NCBI RefSeq assembly: GCF_001468485.1
Contig: NZ_LODI01000004.1
Coordinates: forward strand, 47,216-111,215
Origin: Pseudoalteromonas sp. H71
Lineage (GTDB): Bacteria; Pseudomonadota; Gammaproteobacteria; Enterobacterales; Alteromonadaceae
DNA length: 64,000 nt
Reading direction: 5' to 3'
In this document: positions 1 to 9,584 of the stretch, in pieces
How positions within the stretch are numbered: the first letter of the stretch is position 1
Layout of the letters: each line of letters begins with the position of its first letter
Made by a program: the position numbers and the translations under genes
Notes under the pieces: generated by a model
Told to the model about the DNA's origin: nothing
The model's input: the letters and a program-made list of their open reading frames with translations, nothing else
The model's database searches: none

Positions 1-22
1 ATACAGAAAAATTAACTAAAAG

Positions 23-493
23 TTAATCGTTCATATCAATATCAGCAAATATCATCCCTCGTCGCATACTGCGAGTTGCTAAGAAAACTTCACCTAATAA
101 CGACATAAACGCACATATTAACAACGCCATAGCGGCCACAAAACAACTAGCGATAGTAACGCCTAAGTTTATTGATTGAATATGCGACAAAAATAATAGC
201 ATAACCACTGCGCATACAAGCAAAGCGCTCAAAACACTTAAACTAAAAGCTATGTGTATACAGCGGGATCGCTTTAATAGAGCGCGAAGTTCTGTTGCGA
301 GTGATTTATTAAAATCTTCATCGGTGCTTACTTTTAACTTGCGCTCTAATTGCCTCGCACGGTCCGTAATACGAGCCAAGCGGTTTGATAAAACGCCAAG
401 GGTTGCAGCAATACCCGTTATTAAAAACACGGGTGCAACGGCTGTTTGTATTACTTTAGCCATAGTTAAAATGTTGATTACATCATTATTCAT
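23..493 (-). CDS. DUF2721 family membrane protein
   Basis: Small integral membrane protein of about 156 residues, recognised as DUF2721 from its N-terminal hydrophobic segment ending in a conserved stretch (TGIAATLGVLSNRLARITDR), a short charged coiled region, then two further hydrophobic helices. The function of the family is unknown. I chose the ATG at 493 because AGG lies about 7 bases upstream. A longer in-frame start at 532 has no clear ribosome binding site. The gene is transcribed away from the protease gene on its right, with about 235 bases between the two starts. Confidence 0.8.
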   Translation of the reverse strand: MNNDVINILTMAKVIQTAVAPVFLITGIAATLGVLSNRLARITDRARQLERKLKVSTDEDFNKSLATELRALLKRSRCIHIAFSLSVLSALLVCAVVMLLFLSHIQSINLGVTIASCFVAAMALLICAFMSLLGEVFLATRSMRRGMIFADIDMND

Positions 494-729
494 AAAGTAC
501 CTAGTGATAATGTAGTTTTTGTTTACAAACATTCACAAAAGTGAAATGTATTTTTGTGTATATATATCAGTGGCTTGGTGTTTTTTTGTTTGTGTTCTTT
601 GTATGCTTTATGCTTATTTGTAACCAAAGTGTTGCTTGGTGGGTAATGAACGTTTTATATTCGTTCATACATTGTAATTTGCTTTATTAATGTGACTACA
701 ATAATACATAAAATATCCTAGGGGAACTC

Positions 730-3700
730 ATGAGTAACAATATAATAAAAAAGACAGCGATAGCGACGGCTGTTTCTAGCGCATTTGTGGCAACACTTGC
801 AAGTGCCGCTGAATTACCAAAAGCAAATGTTAACTACAAAAAAGTAGAGCAAGTGGTTGAAGTTGCAGCAGACAAAAAAGAGCCTTCAGCTCATATGATT
901 GTTCTTAAAGCAGCAACATCTGTGGATGCAGTAACCGCTGGAACTTATCAGGCTTCAAGTAGTCGTGAAATAACAGCTCAGGTTGAGCAGCTTCAAGACA
1001 TAATGACTGAAGAGTTGAGCAACTTAGATTTTGATGCAAAAGTAATTGGCAAAACAAAAATTCTTGCTCCAACGTTAATAGTTCAAGCAACACCTGAAGC
1101 TTTAAAGCAGATTGCAAAAGATGATCGCGTTGCAAAAGTATTACCAATGTTTGACCGTGAACTTCACGTTGCAGCAAGCTCTGATTATATCAACGCTAAA
1201 CCATTAATTACTGATGGTATTGTAAGCGGTAAAGGCCAGCGCGTTGCAGTACTAGATACAGGTATTGACTATACTCACGCAGCATTTGGCGGTGCAGGTA
1301 CTGTTGAAGCATACCTAGCAGCACAAGAAGATCCTACAACGGTTACATGGCCACAAGGCATTGTACAAGGTGGTTATGACTTCATTCGTGATGATGCAGA
1401 TCCAATTGAAAATGACGCTGCAAATTCACCGTCAACAGGTGATCCAACAAATCACGGTACATCATCTGCAAACTCTGTAAACGGTATTGCACCAGAGGTT
1501 GAGCTATACGCATATTCTGTATGTGGTGGTGGTTGTCCAAGTGCAGCACAAGCAGCTGCATTAGAGGCTGCAATGGATCCTAACGGTGATGGGGATATTT
1601 CAGATCGTGTTGACGTAATGAACATGTCTCTTGGTGGTGAATTTGGTGACACTTACACTGGTGGTGGTACACAATACCTAGTACAACGTGCTGTTGAATT
1701 GGGTGTTAACATGGTAATTTCTGCAGGTAACGATGGTGACAACCCATTCCGTGTTGGTGGTCCAAGTACAACCCCTAACGCCCTGTCTGTTGGTGCAATG
1801 ACACACCCAACAACAGAAGTTGGTATTGCAAGTGGAACAGTTGCAGGCGTTGAAGGCGATATTCAAGCGTCAGGTTTTGGCCCACAAGAAGGCTTTACCC
1901 TATCAGGTGCTGATATTGATTTAGTATACCCTACAGCAAATCAAAACGGCTGTGATGCTTTTGCAGAAGATGTTGACTTTACAGGCAAAGCGGTACTTAT
2001 AGACCGTGGTGCCTGTGCATTCACACAAAAAGTACTAAACGCACAAGCTAAAGGTGCTGAGTTTGTATTTATTGCAAATAACATTGACGACGGCACACCA
2101 GCCCCAATGGGTGGTTTTGATGCTGCCGTAACTATTAAAAACGTTGGGATTAATTTTGCAGCGGGTGCTGCACTAAAAGCACAGCTAGAAGCTGGCGGCC
2201 CTGCAACATTTGATATTAGTGTTGAGATTAAAACAACAGCGGGTGCTGTGGCAACATTCTCATCACGCGGCCCTTCAATGGATGGTTTACTTAAACCAGA
2301 AATTACAGCGCCAGGTACAAGTATTGACGTAGCAGCAGCAGGAACTCAAACTGGCACTAACCCTGTGTCGGGTACCTCGTTCTCAGGTCCAATTACAGCC
2401 GGTGCGGTTGCTATGATCCGTGAAGCTCACCCAAATCGTAATGCGTTTGAAATTAAAGCAACGATTATGAACGCGGCAAACCTTGAAGTAACTAACGAAC
2501 CTCTTGCTATCAATCCTGATTCAGAGCTTGCGCCTATTAGTATGATAGGTGCTGGTTTAGTAGATGTGACTAAAGCTGTTAACTTACCTGTTGCAGCATG
2601 GGTACACAATGCCGAGTTTGATACAAAACAAGCTGCGCTTTCTTATGGTTTAGTGAGCCTTGCAGAAGCCGGTTCTATTACTAAAACAGTCACTGTGAAA
2701 AACTTCTCTGCTGAAGCGAAAACATACAACCTTCGTACTGAAGCACGTTACCAAAGCGACGTAGAAACTGAAGCTGTTAGCTGGGATTTCCCAGAGTCAG
2801 TAACAATCCCTGCTGGGCAAGCTGTAAACTTTGACATCACAATGATGGTTGACCCAAGTAAACTACCTGCATGGGAATTAGAGAATCCATTTAGTGCTGA
2901 TGATATTGCTGCTCGTAGTGCTGCACTAACATCGATTGAGTTTGATGGTGCGTTAGTATTTGATGATGCGTCAACAGATACAACCCACGATTTACACGTT
3001 GTGTATCATGCAATGCCAAAAGCAGCAACAGAGATAAGTTATACTGCCGAGCTGATTGACAATAAAGTATCATTAGTACTTGAAAATACTGGCCAGACTG
3101 AAATCACTCCTCAGGCTGAAAGCATTATTGCAGTAGGTACAGAGAAAACAATGGAAGAGGCAGAGTATAACATTCTGTCGAGCACATTCTCTGCATTTGG
3201 TGCAGACTTCTGTGATTCAGGTATTTACATCACTTCATCAATTCAATTACGTGACCCGCTAACGCATACATTCCAAGCAGGTTACAGAGTTGAAATCGAT
3301 ACAGATAATGATGGTGTTGCTGATCAGTTCTTACAAAACCTAAATGACCGTGGTCGCTCAACTGCGTCACCAGGTCGTAGCCGTACATTGATCGGTACTA
3401 CTGACGGCGCTGGCAACGATGGTTGGGCGTGGGGTACACCACTTCTTCATTCAGCAGGTGAAGATACAATCACATTTACTGGTTGTTCTGAGCTAATGAA
3501 CATCGATGGGTCGTTACTTGGTCAGCCAATGAACTTCAGAGTATCAGTGGGTTACCCAAGCTACCAATCAGGTGTGTTCTCTGAGACAGACAGTGTAACT
3601 GGTTCAGTTGTATTTGGTGTTCAACCAGAAGTTCAAATGACTTCGCTTGAAACTGGCGAAGCTGTTGCATCACTTCTACCTGGTGAAAAAGCAATGGTAT

Positions 3701-4197
3701 CTGCAAGTGGTCCATTTGTTTTATCTCAAGGTGCTGGCACTAACATCATTAAAGCAATGACAAGTGAAGAGCTTACATTACCAGCTATTGAGGCGCCTAT
3801 CTTAGTGGGTGGTGAATTCTCAGTTTCTGAAGATGCAGCCGATGGTACAGTAGTTGGCGCGCTTACAATTGAAGAAGCTGAGTTTGATTTAGCGGTTTCT
3901 GAGTACTACGTTCAATCAAACACCAATATAGGTTTAGGTGTTGATGAGCAAGGCCAAATTGTTGTTGCTGACACCAATATGTTAGCAGGTGATACCACTG
4001 CTGAAATGGAAGTTGTTGCGATTGATATTCGAGGCAATGTTTCTGAGCCTGTAACTGTAACTGTTAATGTAACTGCAGTAGTACCTCCGGCCGTTGTTAC
4101 TCCAGAGCCAGAGAAGAAAAGTTCTTCAGGTTCATTAGCTTGGTTAACTCTTTTAGTTGCACCGTTCGCATTTATGCGTCGTCGCAAGCAAAAGTAA
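730..4197 (+). CDS. Exported S8 (subtilisin-like) serine protease with PA domain and GlyGly-CTERM-like tail
   Basis: A 1155-residue secreted protease. A signal peptide (about residues 1-27, ending ASA) is followed by an inhibitor_I9-like propeptide and a subtilase domain. The catalytic triad is visible as D176 (VAVLDTGID), H242 (NHGTSSAN) and S550 (GTSFSGP). A PA (protease-associated) domain is inserted at about residues 390-500, between His and Ser. Two Asp/Asn-rich calcium-type loops are present (DPNGDGDISD and DTDNDGVADQ). The long C-terminal region is probably beta-sandwich. The C-terminus has a Ser/Gly linker, a hydrophobic helix and a basic end (MRRRKQK), the layout of a GlyGly-CTERM/rhombosortase sorting signal. 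The ribosome binding site AGGGGAA sits 5-10 bases before ATG. Probably degrades extracellular protein for nutrition; the substrate is unknown. Transcribed alone, with a strong terminator downstream. Confidence 0.93.
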   Translation: MSNNIIKKTAIATAVSSAFVATLASAAELPKANVNYKKVEQVVEVAADKKEPSAHMIVLKAATSVDAVTAGTYQASSSREITAQVEQLQDIMTEELSNLDFDAKVIGKTKILAPTLIVQATPEALKQIAKDDRVAKVLPMFDRELHVAASSDYINAKPLITDGIVSGKGQRVAVLDTGIDYTHAAFGGAGTVEAYLAAQEDPTTVTWPQGIVQGGYDFIRDDADPIENDAANSPSTGDPTNHGTSSANSVNGIAPEVELYAYSVCGGGCPSAAQAAALEAAMDPNGDGDISDRVDVMNMSLGGEFGDTYTGGGTQYLVQRAVELGVNMVISAGNDGDNPFRVGGPSTTPNALSVGAMTHPTTEVGIASGTVAGVEGDIQASGFGPQEGFTLSGADIDLVYPTANQNGCDAFAEDVDFTGKAVLIDRGACAFTQKVLNAQAKGAEFVFIANNIDDGTPAPMGGFDAAVTIKNVGINFAAGAALKAQLEAGGPATFDISVEIKTTAGAVATFSSRGPSMDGLLKPEITAPGTSIDVAAAGTQTGTNPVSGTSFSGPITAGAVAMIREAHPNRNAFEIKATIMNAANLEVTNEPLAINPDSELAPISMIGAGLVDVTKAVNLPVAAWVHNAEFDTKQAALSYGLVSLAEAGSITKTVTVKNFSAEAKTYNLRTEARYQSDVETEAVSWDFPESVTIPAGQAVNFDITMMVDPSKLPAWELENPFSADDIAARSAALTSIEFDGALVFDDASTDTTHDLHVVYHAMPKAATEISYTAELIDNKVSLVLENTGQTEITPQAESIIAVGTEKTMEEAEYNILSSTFSAFGADFCDSGIYITSSIQLRDPLTHTFQAGYRVEIDTDNDGVADQFLQNLNDRGRSTASPGRSRTLIGTTDGAGNDGWAWGTPLLHSAGEDTITFTGCSELMNIDGSLLGQPMNFRVSVGYPSYQSGVFSETDSVTGSVVFGVQPEVQMTSLETGEAVASLLPGEKAMVSASGPFVLSQGAGTNIIKAMTSEELTLPAIEAPILVGGEFSVSEDAADGTVVGALTIEEAEFDLAVSEYYVQSNTNIGLGVDEQGQIVVADTNMLAGDTTAEMEVVAIDIRGNVSEPVTVTVNVTAVVPPAVVTPEPEKKSSSGSLAWLTLLVAPFAFMRRRKQK

Positions 4198-4222
4198 GCT
4201 TAAAAACGCTTAAGTACTAAAT

Positions 4223-4246
4223 AAAGGGAGCTTCGGCTCCCTTTTT
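4223..4246 (+). terminator. Rho-independent terminator after the S8 protease gene
   Basis: Nine-base perfect stem (AAAGGGAGC / GCTCCCTTT) with a stable TTCG tetraloop followed by a T run, 26 bases after the protease stop codon. Confidence 0.92.
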
Positions 4247-4326
4247 ACATAGCTTCACAAACTAGATCACAAAAGGTATTAATTTTAGGTATATTTAGGT
4301 AACAAAAATAATAAGGATTTTGCCTG

Positions 4327-6501
4327 ATGACACGTACTCCCTTTGCACTTGCTGCACTCTCGCTTGCTATTCTAAGTGGTTGTAATAAAGCCCCCGAAGA
4401 AACTCATAAAAACACGGTTCAAGTTGAGTCAGCTCAAGTAGTAACCGCGGTTGCACCTATTGCTAAAAAAGTACCCCATGAAATGACCATTCATGGTGAT
4501 ACACGTATTGATAATTACTACTGGCTTAGAGATGACGAACGAAAAGCACCTGAAATCATTAGCTACTTAGAAGCAGAAAATGCCTACTCTGAGGCTATGC
4601 TCGCCCATACTAAAACACTGCAAAGTAGTTTATTTGAAGAGCTTAAAGGGCGAATTCAAAAAGATGATGACTCAGTTCCAGTAAAGGACGGAGAGTACTA
4701 TTACTCGTCGCAAACTCGCGGCGATAACGAGTATGCTACTTATTTACGCAGTAGTGATTTTGCAGGCACCGATCAGGAAGTTATTTTAGACGTAAATGAA
4801 CTAGCTAAAGGCCATGACTATTTTGCGGTTAGCGGCCTAAATGTAAGCCCAAATGACAACTTAATGGCATATGGTGAAGATACGGTGAGTCGCCGTGTTT
4901 ACAACATAAAAATTAAAGATTTAAGCACTGGTAAATTATTAGAAGACACGCTTGAAGGCACCAGTGGTTATGTTGTGTGGGCGAACGACAATAAAACGGT
5001 GTATTACATCAAAAAAGACGCGCAAACCTTACTCGGTTACCAAGTTTATCGCCATACGCTTGGTACACCACAAAGCGATGATGAGCTTGTTTACGAAGAA
5101 ACAGACACAAGCTATTACACCGGTATGAGCAAGAGCAAAGACGGCTCAGAAATTTATATTTGGCATAGCAGTACCGATGCATCGGGTTTGTCAGTGCTGA
5201 GTGCAAATGATGTAGACGCTAAGCCTAAGCGTTTAATTGAGCGTGAAGCCAACCTTGAATACAGCATTTCAAAATTAGGCAATACTTATTACATTGTGAC
5301 TAATTTAAATGCGGTTAACTTTCAGCTTATGAAAGTTGATATTGATAAAGCCGGTGATAAAGCAAATTGGCAAAGTGTGATCCCTGCTCGCGAGGATATT
5401 AAACTCGAAGACGTTGAGTTATTTGATGACTACTTGGTATATCAACAACGTGAAATGGGCCAATCAACACTGATTGCGCGTAATTTAACATCAGGCAAAG
5501 AGTTACCACTAAGCTTTAACGACAGTGCGTACACCATTAATGCGTACGGTAATAACGAATTGAACAGTGATATGCTGCGTGTGTATTACACCAGTATGAC
5601 GACGCCGGGTTCATCTTATGATGTTAATTTAGCCACTGGCGAAAAAACATTATTGAAGCAACAAACCGTATTAGGTGACTTTAACGCAGATAACTACGCG
5701 TCTGAGCGTATTTTTGTTACAGCACGCGATGGCGTAAAAGTACCGGTGAGTTTAGTGTATCGAAAAGAGCTATTTAAAAAAGATGGTACTAACCCATTAT
5801 TGCAATACGGCTATGGTTCGTATGGTGCAACCATGGATCCGAGCTTTTCTTCTGCACGACTAACGTTACTTGACCGTGGTTTTGTATTTGCAATTGCTCA
5901 CGTACGAGGCTCGCAAATGTTAGGGCGTCCTTGGTACGAAGCGGGTAAGCTACTTACCAAAAAGAACACGTTTAACGACTTTGTAGATGTAACTAAGTCA
6001 TTAGTTGAGCAAAAGTATGGTGCAAAAGACAGCATATTTGCACAAGGCGGCAGTGCGGGTGGACTATTAATGGGGGCAGTGGCTAACCAAGCGCCTGAGC
6101 TTTATAAAGGCATGGTTGCACAGGTTGCGTTTGTTGATGTGGTGACCACTATGCTGGATGAAACTATTCCGCTTACAACGAACGAGTATGGCGAGTGGGG
6201 TAACCCTAACGAAAAAGAATATTACGATTATATGTTGTCTTATTCACCGTACGATCAAGTCAGTAAGCAAGACTACCCTAATATGTTAGTAACTACAGGC
6301 TTACACGATTCACAGGTTCAATATTTTGAGCCAGCAAAATGGGTTGCGAAGCTGCGTGACTACAAAACAGATGATAATAAGCTACTATTTAAAATAGACA
6401 TGGAAGCCGGGCACGGCGGTGCTTCTGGCCGTTTTAAACGCTTAGAAGATGCTGCGTTAAATTATGCATTTATGCTTGATTTAGCCGGTATAAAAAAATA
6501 G
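4327..6501 (+). CDS. S9A family oligopeptidase B-like serine peptidase, predicted lipoprotein
   Basis: A 724-residue prolyl-oligopeptidase-family enzyme, closest by pattern to oligopeptidase B, which cleaves small peptides after Lys/Arg. The N-terminal half is a seven-bladed propeller and the C-terminal half an alpha/beta hydrolase. The triad is visible as S576 (GGSAGG), D661 (GLHDSQV) and H696 (EAGHGG). The N-terminus (hydrophobic stretch ending LSGC) is a lipobox with Cys19, so the protein is probably membrane-anchored and periplasmic; classical oligopeptidase B is cytosolic. AAGGA lies upstream of ATG with slightly long spacing. Flanked by terminators on both sides, so monocistronic. Confidence 0.92.
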   Translation: MTRTPFALAALSLAILSGCNKAPEETHKNTVQVESAQVVTAVAPIAKKVPHEMTIHGDTRIDNYYWLRDDERKAPEIISYLEAENAYSEAMLAHTKTLQSSLFEELKGRIQKDDDSVPVKDGEYYYSSQTRGDNEYATYLRSSDFAGTDQEVILDVNELAKGHDYFAVSGLNVSPNDNLMAYGEDTVSRRVYNIKIKDLSTGKLLEDTLEGTSGYVVWANDNKTVYYIKKDAQTLLGYQVYRHTLGTPQSDDELVYEETDTSYYTGMSKSKDGSEIYIWHSSTDASGLSVLSANDVDAKPKRLIEREANLEYSISKLGNTYYIVTNLNAVNFQLMKVDIDKAGDKANWQSVIPAREDIKLEDVELFDDYLVYQQREMGQSTLIARNLTSGKELPLSFNDSAYTINAYGNNELNSDMLRVYYTSMTTPGSSYDVNLATGEKTLLKQQTVLGDFNADNYASERIFVTARDGVKVPVSLVYRKELFKKDGTNPLLQYGYGSYGATMDPSFSSARLTLLDRGFVFAIAHVRGSQMLGRPWYEAGKLLTKKNTFNDFVDVTKSLVEQKYGAKDSIFAQGGSAGGLLMGAVANQAPELYKGMVAQVAFVDVVTTMLDETIPLTTNEYGEWGNPNEKEYYDYMLSYSPYDQVSKQDYPNMLVTTGLHDSQVQYFEPAKWVAKLRDYKTDDNKLLFKIDMEAGHGGASGRFKRLEDAALNYAFMLDLAGIKK

Positions 6502-6531
6502 CCACACCCAAATTCAACTAAGTAATGAGCC

Positions 6532-6561
6532 AAGGCGTAACGTTAAGTTACGCCTTTTTTT
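6532..6561. terminator. Bidirectional terminator between ptrB-like gene and histidine kinase gene
   Basis: Ten-base stem (AAGGCGTAAC / GTTACGCCTT) with a five-base loop and a T run on the plus strand. It overlaps the last codons of the convergent kinase gene, which stops at 6548. Confidence 0.85.
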
Positions 6562-8029
6562 GTGGCAAATTAAAGCTAAACATAGTGCCTTTACCTATTT
6601 CACTTTGAACGTTTATTTCACTGTCCATGAGCTTTAATAGCCCGCGGCAAATAGCAAGCCCTAACCCACCTTGTTGGCGGTCCGCTTTATTAGAATTACT
6701 AGCTTGGTAGTGGGGATCAAAGATAGCTTGTAACTCCTCGTGTTTAATACCCACGCCGGTGTCCGAAACCTGCACAAATAATTGATTATGGTCACCGCGT
6801 TTTACACGTACATCAATACTACCATCACGCGGGGTATGCCTAATGGCGTTATCGATTAAGTTACTTAAAACACGCTCAAGCTTGGCTATGTCGGCAATGA
6901 CAGGAAAGTCACAAATTTCTGGCTCAACCGATAAATTAATGCCTTTTTTCTCTACGGCCAAACTAAACTTAGCAATACAATCGTAAATGAGCTCTCCTAG
7001 GTTAAATGTTTCTTTGTTGATACTTATTTCGCCATTTTCTAGGTGTGCGAGTTCAAAAATTTGCTCTATTAGTTGCTTGAGTTGGCCACAGTTATTCAAT
7101 GATACTAGCAAGTACTCTTGCTGCTCTTGCGCACTTAATTTGTCACCTGATTGATTTAATACCTCTAAAAAACCTTGTAACGAAGCCAGTGGCGTACGTA
7201 AGTCGTGAGATAAGTGAGTAAGTAGCTCTTTGCGTTGTTTATCGCCTTGTTCTAGTGCTTTAAATTGCTCGTTTATACGTGTGAGCATTGCTTGAATAGT
7301 TCGGCTTAAGCTGTGGACTTCATTACTTTTTTGAGTTGAATAGATACTCAGCTTTGTATCGGTTAGGCTATAATTAGCAGCCTCAATATTGCTCACATCT
7401 TTTGCAAGACGTTGAATAGGATTTGTAAAAAATCGCAGTAAAATAAGCATCGCAATAAATAAAAAAACGAGCGCTGAGCCTAGCCATATGGCAGCCACGA
7501 ATAACGAGTCGTTACTTTTTATATTATTGAGTGAGGTGTCGTATGCCTCACCACCAATAATTACGTATAAATACCCTTGCAATGTGTTGTTATTAAAAAC
7601 AGGCGCCACAGAAAATATTTTTTGTTGATCAGGGTTTCTTGGGTTGTCGCCATAAACCGGTGTAGCACTTGGGTTGGCTATAAGGTGCTTTAAAGGCGTT
7701 AAATTAATATGTGTACGCTTCACTTTTCCGGGCTCTGCGGAGTAAGTTAATATTTTTCCGTTTTCGTCTACAAAGTAAAATTCAAAGGCGGGGCCGAGTA
7801 ACATTAAAGTATGAAATAGGTTTTCAAGGGCTTCGTAATCGTATACACCCTCTTTTATCAATGGATTGTCTTGTACTAAATGCTCAGCCAGCGCTAAATG
7901 TAAATTTTGTTCGCCATGATGTTTAGAGTTGAGTTCTAGCTGTTTACTCCAGCTATAAACCAGCGCGCAAATAAAACAAAAAATAACGGCTAACGACACT
8001 GCTAATTTTTGGTACAAAGAGAGTTTCAT
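6548..8029 (-). CDS. Sensor histidine kinase (HAMP, HisKA, HATPase)
   Basis: A 493-residue membrane-bound kinase. Two transmembrane helices (about residues 7-27 and 170-195) flank a periplasmic sensor domain of about 140 residues. A HAMP linker follows, then HisKA with the phosphoacceptor H275 in LSHDLRTP, and a HATPase domain with N (DNAIRH) and G (DTGVGI, GGLGLAI) boxes. No receiver domain. I chose the ATG at 8029 because the protein then begins directly with a lysine and the first membrane helix; an alternative at 8077 would overlap the upstream regulator gene by 38 bases. It follows the response regulator gene by 10 bases, so the two form one operon. The signal is unknown. Confidence 0.92.
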   Translation of the reverse strand: MKLSLYQKLAVSLAVIFCFICALVYSWSKQLELNSKHHGEQNLHLALAEHLVQDNPLIKEGVYDYEALENLFHTLMLLGPAFEFYFVDENGKILTYSAEPGKVKRTHINLTPLKHLIANPSATPVYGDNPRNPDQQKIFSVAPVFNNNTLQGYLYVIIGGEAYDTSLNNIKSNDSLFVAAIWLGSALVFLFIAMLILLRFFTNPIQRLAKDVSNIEAANYSLTDTKLSIYSTQKSNEVHSLSRTIQAMLTRINEQFKALEQGDKQRKELLTHLSHDLRTPLASLQGFLEVLNQSGDKLSAQEQQEYLLVSLNNCGQLKQLIEQIFELAHLENGEISINKETFNLGELIYDCIAKFSLAVEKKGINLSVEPEICDFPVIADIAKLERVLSNLIDNAIRHTPRDGSIDVRVKRGDHNQLFVQVSDTGVGIKHEELQAIFDPHYQASNSNKADRQQGGLGLAICRGLLKLMDSEINVQSEIGKGTMFSFNLPQKKA

Positions 8030-8039
8030 AATAAAAGTC

Positions 8040-8765
8040 TTAATTAAGTTGGCTTGGATTGAGTTTGTATCCCACACCCCAAACGGTTTCTATAATAGGT
8101 GTCGATTGGTGCAATTCAAGCTTTGCCCGCAACCGATTAATATGCGAATTAACGGTATGTTCGTAACCGCTGTGCTGGTACCCCCATACTTTATCGAGTA
8201 GTTGCTGGCGACTAAATACATGGTTAGGATGGCGTGCAAAATACACCAGCAAATCAAACTCGGTGGCAGTTAGGTTAATTGCCTGTTCGGCCAAATACAC
8301 TTGATGGGAGTCAAACGCAATGTTTAATGAGCCAACTTTAAGGGTTTGTTCACTTACAACAGAGGGTTCATCGGTATTTTGGCTCGCAAGTAACTGTGCT
8401 CTGTGTCGAAGTTGGGTTTTTACTCTGGCTTGTAGTTCACGTGCAAAAAAGGGTTTACAAATATAGTCGTCTGCGCCCATTTCTAGGCCAATAACTCTGT
8501 CCATGTCGCTACTTAGTGCGGTGAGTAAAATGACTGAAGTGGCTGGGTAATGTTCTTTTATTTTACGACATAAACTCAATCCATCCATTTGCGGAAGGTT
8601 TATATCCAGTAAAATAAGCCCGTAGGGGTGCTTAGCTATTTTCTTTAAAGCCAGTTCAGCACTGACAACATGATCCACATGTAGATTTAGCGGTGTAAGC
8701 TGTGTGGTAATTAATTTACCAATTTCTCTGTCGTCTTCAACTATGAGTAATTTTTCATGACGCAT
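8040..8765 (-). CDS. OmpR/PhoB-type response regulator
   Basis: A 241-residue two-component regulator. The N-terminal receiver domain has the acidic pair (VEDD, residues 9-12), phosphoacceptor D54 (LLDINLP) and a conserved KPF lysine. The C-terminal winged-helix domain has the typical trans_reg_C pattern (TATEFDLLVYF ... VWGYQHSGYEHTVNSHINRLRAKL). It is the partner of the kinase gene immediately downstream. The spondin-domain genes lie upstream on the same strand, separated by a candidate terminator or attenuator, so regulation of those genes by this system is possible but not shown. Confidence 0.93.
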   Translation of the reverse strand: MRHEKLLIVEDDREIGKLITTQLTPLNLHVDHVVSAELALKKIAKHPYGLILLDINLPQMDGLSLCRKIKEHYPATSVILLTALSSDMDRVIGLEMGADDYICKPFFARELQARVKTQLRHRAQLLASQNTDEPSVVSEQTLKVGSLNIAFDSHQVYLAEQAINLTATEFDLLVYFARHPNHVFSRQQLLDKVWGYQHSGYEHTVNSHINRLRAKLELHQSTPIIETVWGVGYKLNPSQLN

Positions 8766-8778
8766 CGTTTATCCTCGT

Positions 8779-8803
8779 AAAAAGGGGGCTTCCATGCTCC
8801 CCA
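8779..8803 (-). terminator. Candidate terminator between spondin genes and the response regulator gene
   Basis: On the minus strand GGGGAGC pairs with GCCCCC (one bulged A) across a six-base loop and is followed by a run of five T. It lies about 50 bases after the stop of the spondin lipoprotein gene and 14 bases before the regulator start. It may fully separate the two units or only attenuate read-through. Confidence 0.6.
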
Positions 8804-8851
8804 ACTTCCCCATTACAAGCTGGTATATCGAGGTTGATATTGATAAACGAA

Positions 8852-9574
8852 TTACTGAGTGCGGGTAATAACCACTTTTGCTAATGGGTTATCAAATTTA
8901 TGTTCAGGGCTAAGCACTGAACTAGATAAACCATCTTCATTTGTAACGACACCTGGGTGTCTTGCTACAAAATTAACATCATCACGGGCTTCATTAAAAC
9001 CTTCTCCGCCATCAGCAGGACCGGGTATCGTACCAGCTGCTTCTGTATTTGCTTCAGTACCTGCATCATAAGCAACGGTGGTGCGAGTTAAAGAGTCGCC
9101 CACGGCTAATGAAGATACGTCTAAAGCACTAAGACCGGTAAACCCATCATTTGTATTCACCATCATAGTGGCAAGCGACAGCTTAAGTGCTTCAAGTGAG
9201 TCTGTGGTTAATGTGATCGTGGTATTAGCACCAGGTCCAACAGGACCTTCGCTTGATGCGTTGGCAATGGCGTTTTCTAATGCAAGCAGTTGGCTGTTGT
9301 CGCCTCCTTCAGCCATGGTTTCTAATGCAACCGATGCCGCACTGCCAATTTGCCAAAGTGTGCCTTCTGTATGTGCAATAACAGCAATTGGCGATAGTGG
9401 CTGCCCTGCAGTTAAGTTGCTTACTGTTACATCAAATGTATAGCTTACAGGCTCAGGTGTTGGCGGTGTAACAACCTGAACAGGATCGTTACTATCGTTG
9501 TCGCCACAGGCTGCAAGTGAAGCTGCTAGTGCAACAACCACGATGCTTTTTTTAAAGTTATTTAAAGATGCCAT
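8852..9574 (-). CDS. Spondin-domain lipoprotein
   Basis: A 240-residue predicted lipoprotein: a short charged N-terminus, a hydrophobic segment and the lipobox LAAC (Cys22), then an acidic linker. The remainder matches the bacterial Spondin_N pattern (FDVTVSNLTAGQPLSPIAVIAH near the start, ALETMAEGG, TNDGFTGL, DAGTEANTE and HPGVVT near the end). Spondin_N domains in animals are extracellular matrix modules; the bacterial role is unknown. It lies 10 bases downstream of a paralogous gene in the same orientation, so the two arose by tandem duplication and are cotranscribed. Family assignment is from memory of the pattern. Confidence 0.8.
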   Translation of the reverse strand: MASLNNFKKSIVVVALAASLAACGDNDSNDPVQVVTPPTPEPVSYTFDVTVSNLTAGQPLSPIAVIAHTEGTLWQIGSAASVALETMAEGGDNSQLLALENAIANASSEGPVGPGANTTITLTTDSLEALKLSLATMMVNTNDGFTGLSALDVSSLAVGDSLTRTTVAYDAGTEANTEAAGTIPGPADGGEGFNEARDDVNFVARHPGVVTNEDGLSSSVLSPEHKFDNPLAKVVITRTQ

Positions 9575-9584
9575 GATTACGCTC

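Noticed and set aside
252..515. Antisense reading frame within the DUF2721 gene
   Set aside because: It has no family resemblance and lies wholly opposite a recognisable gene. The same applies to many other overlapping frames across the window.
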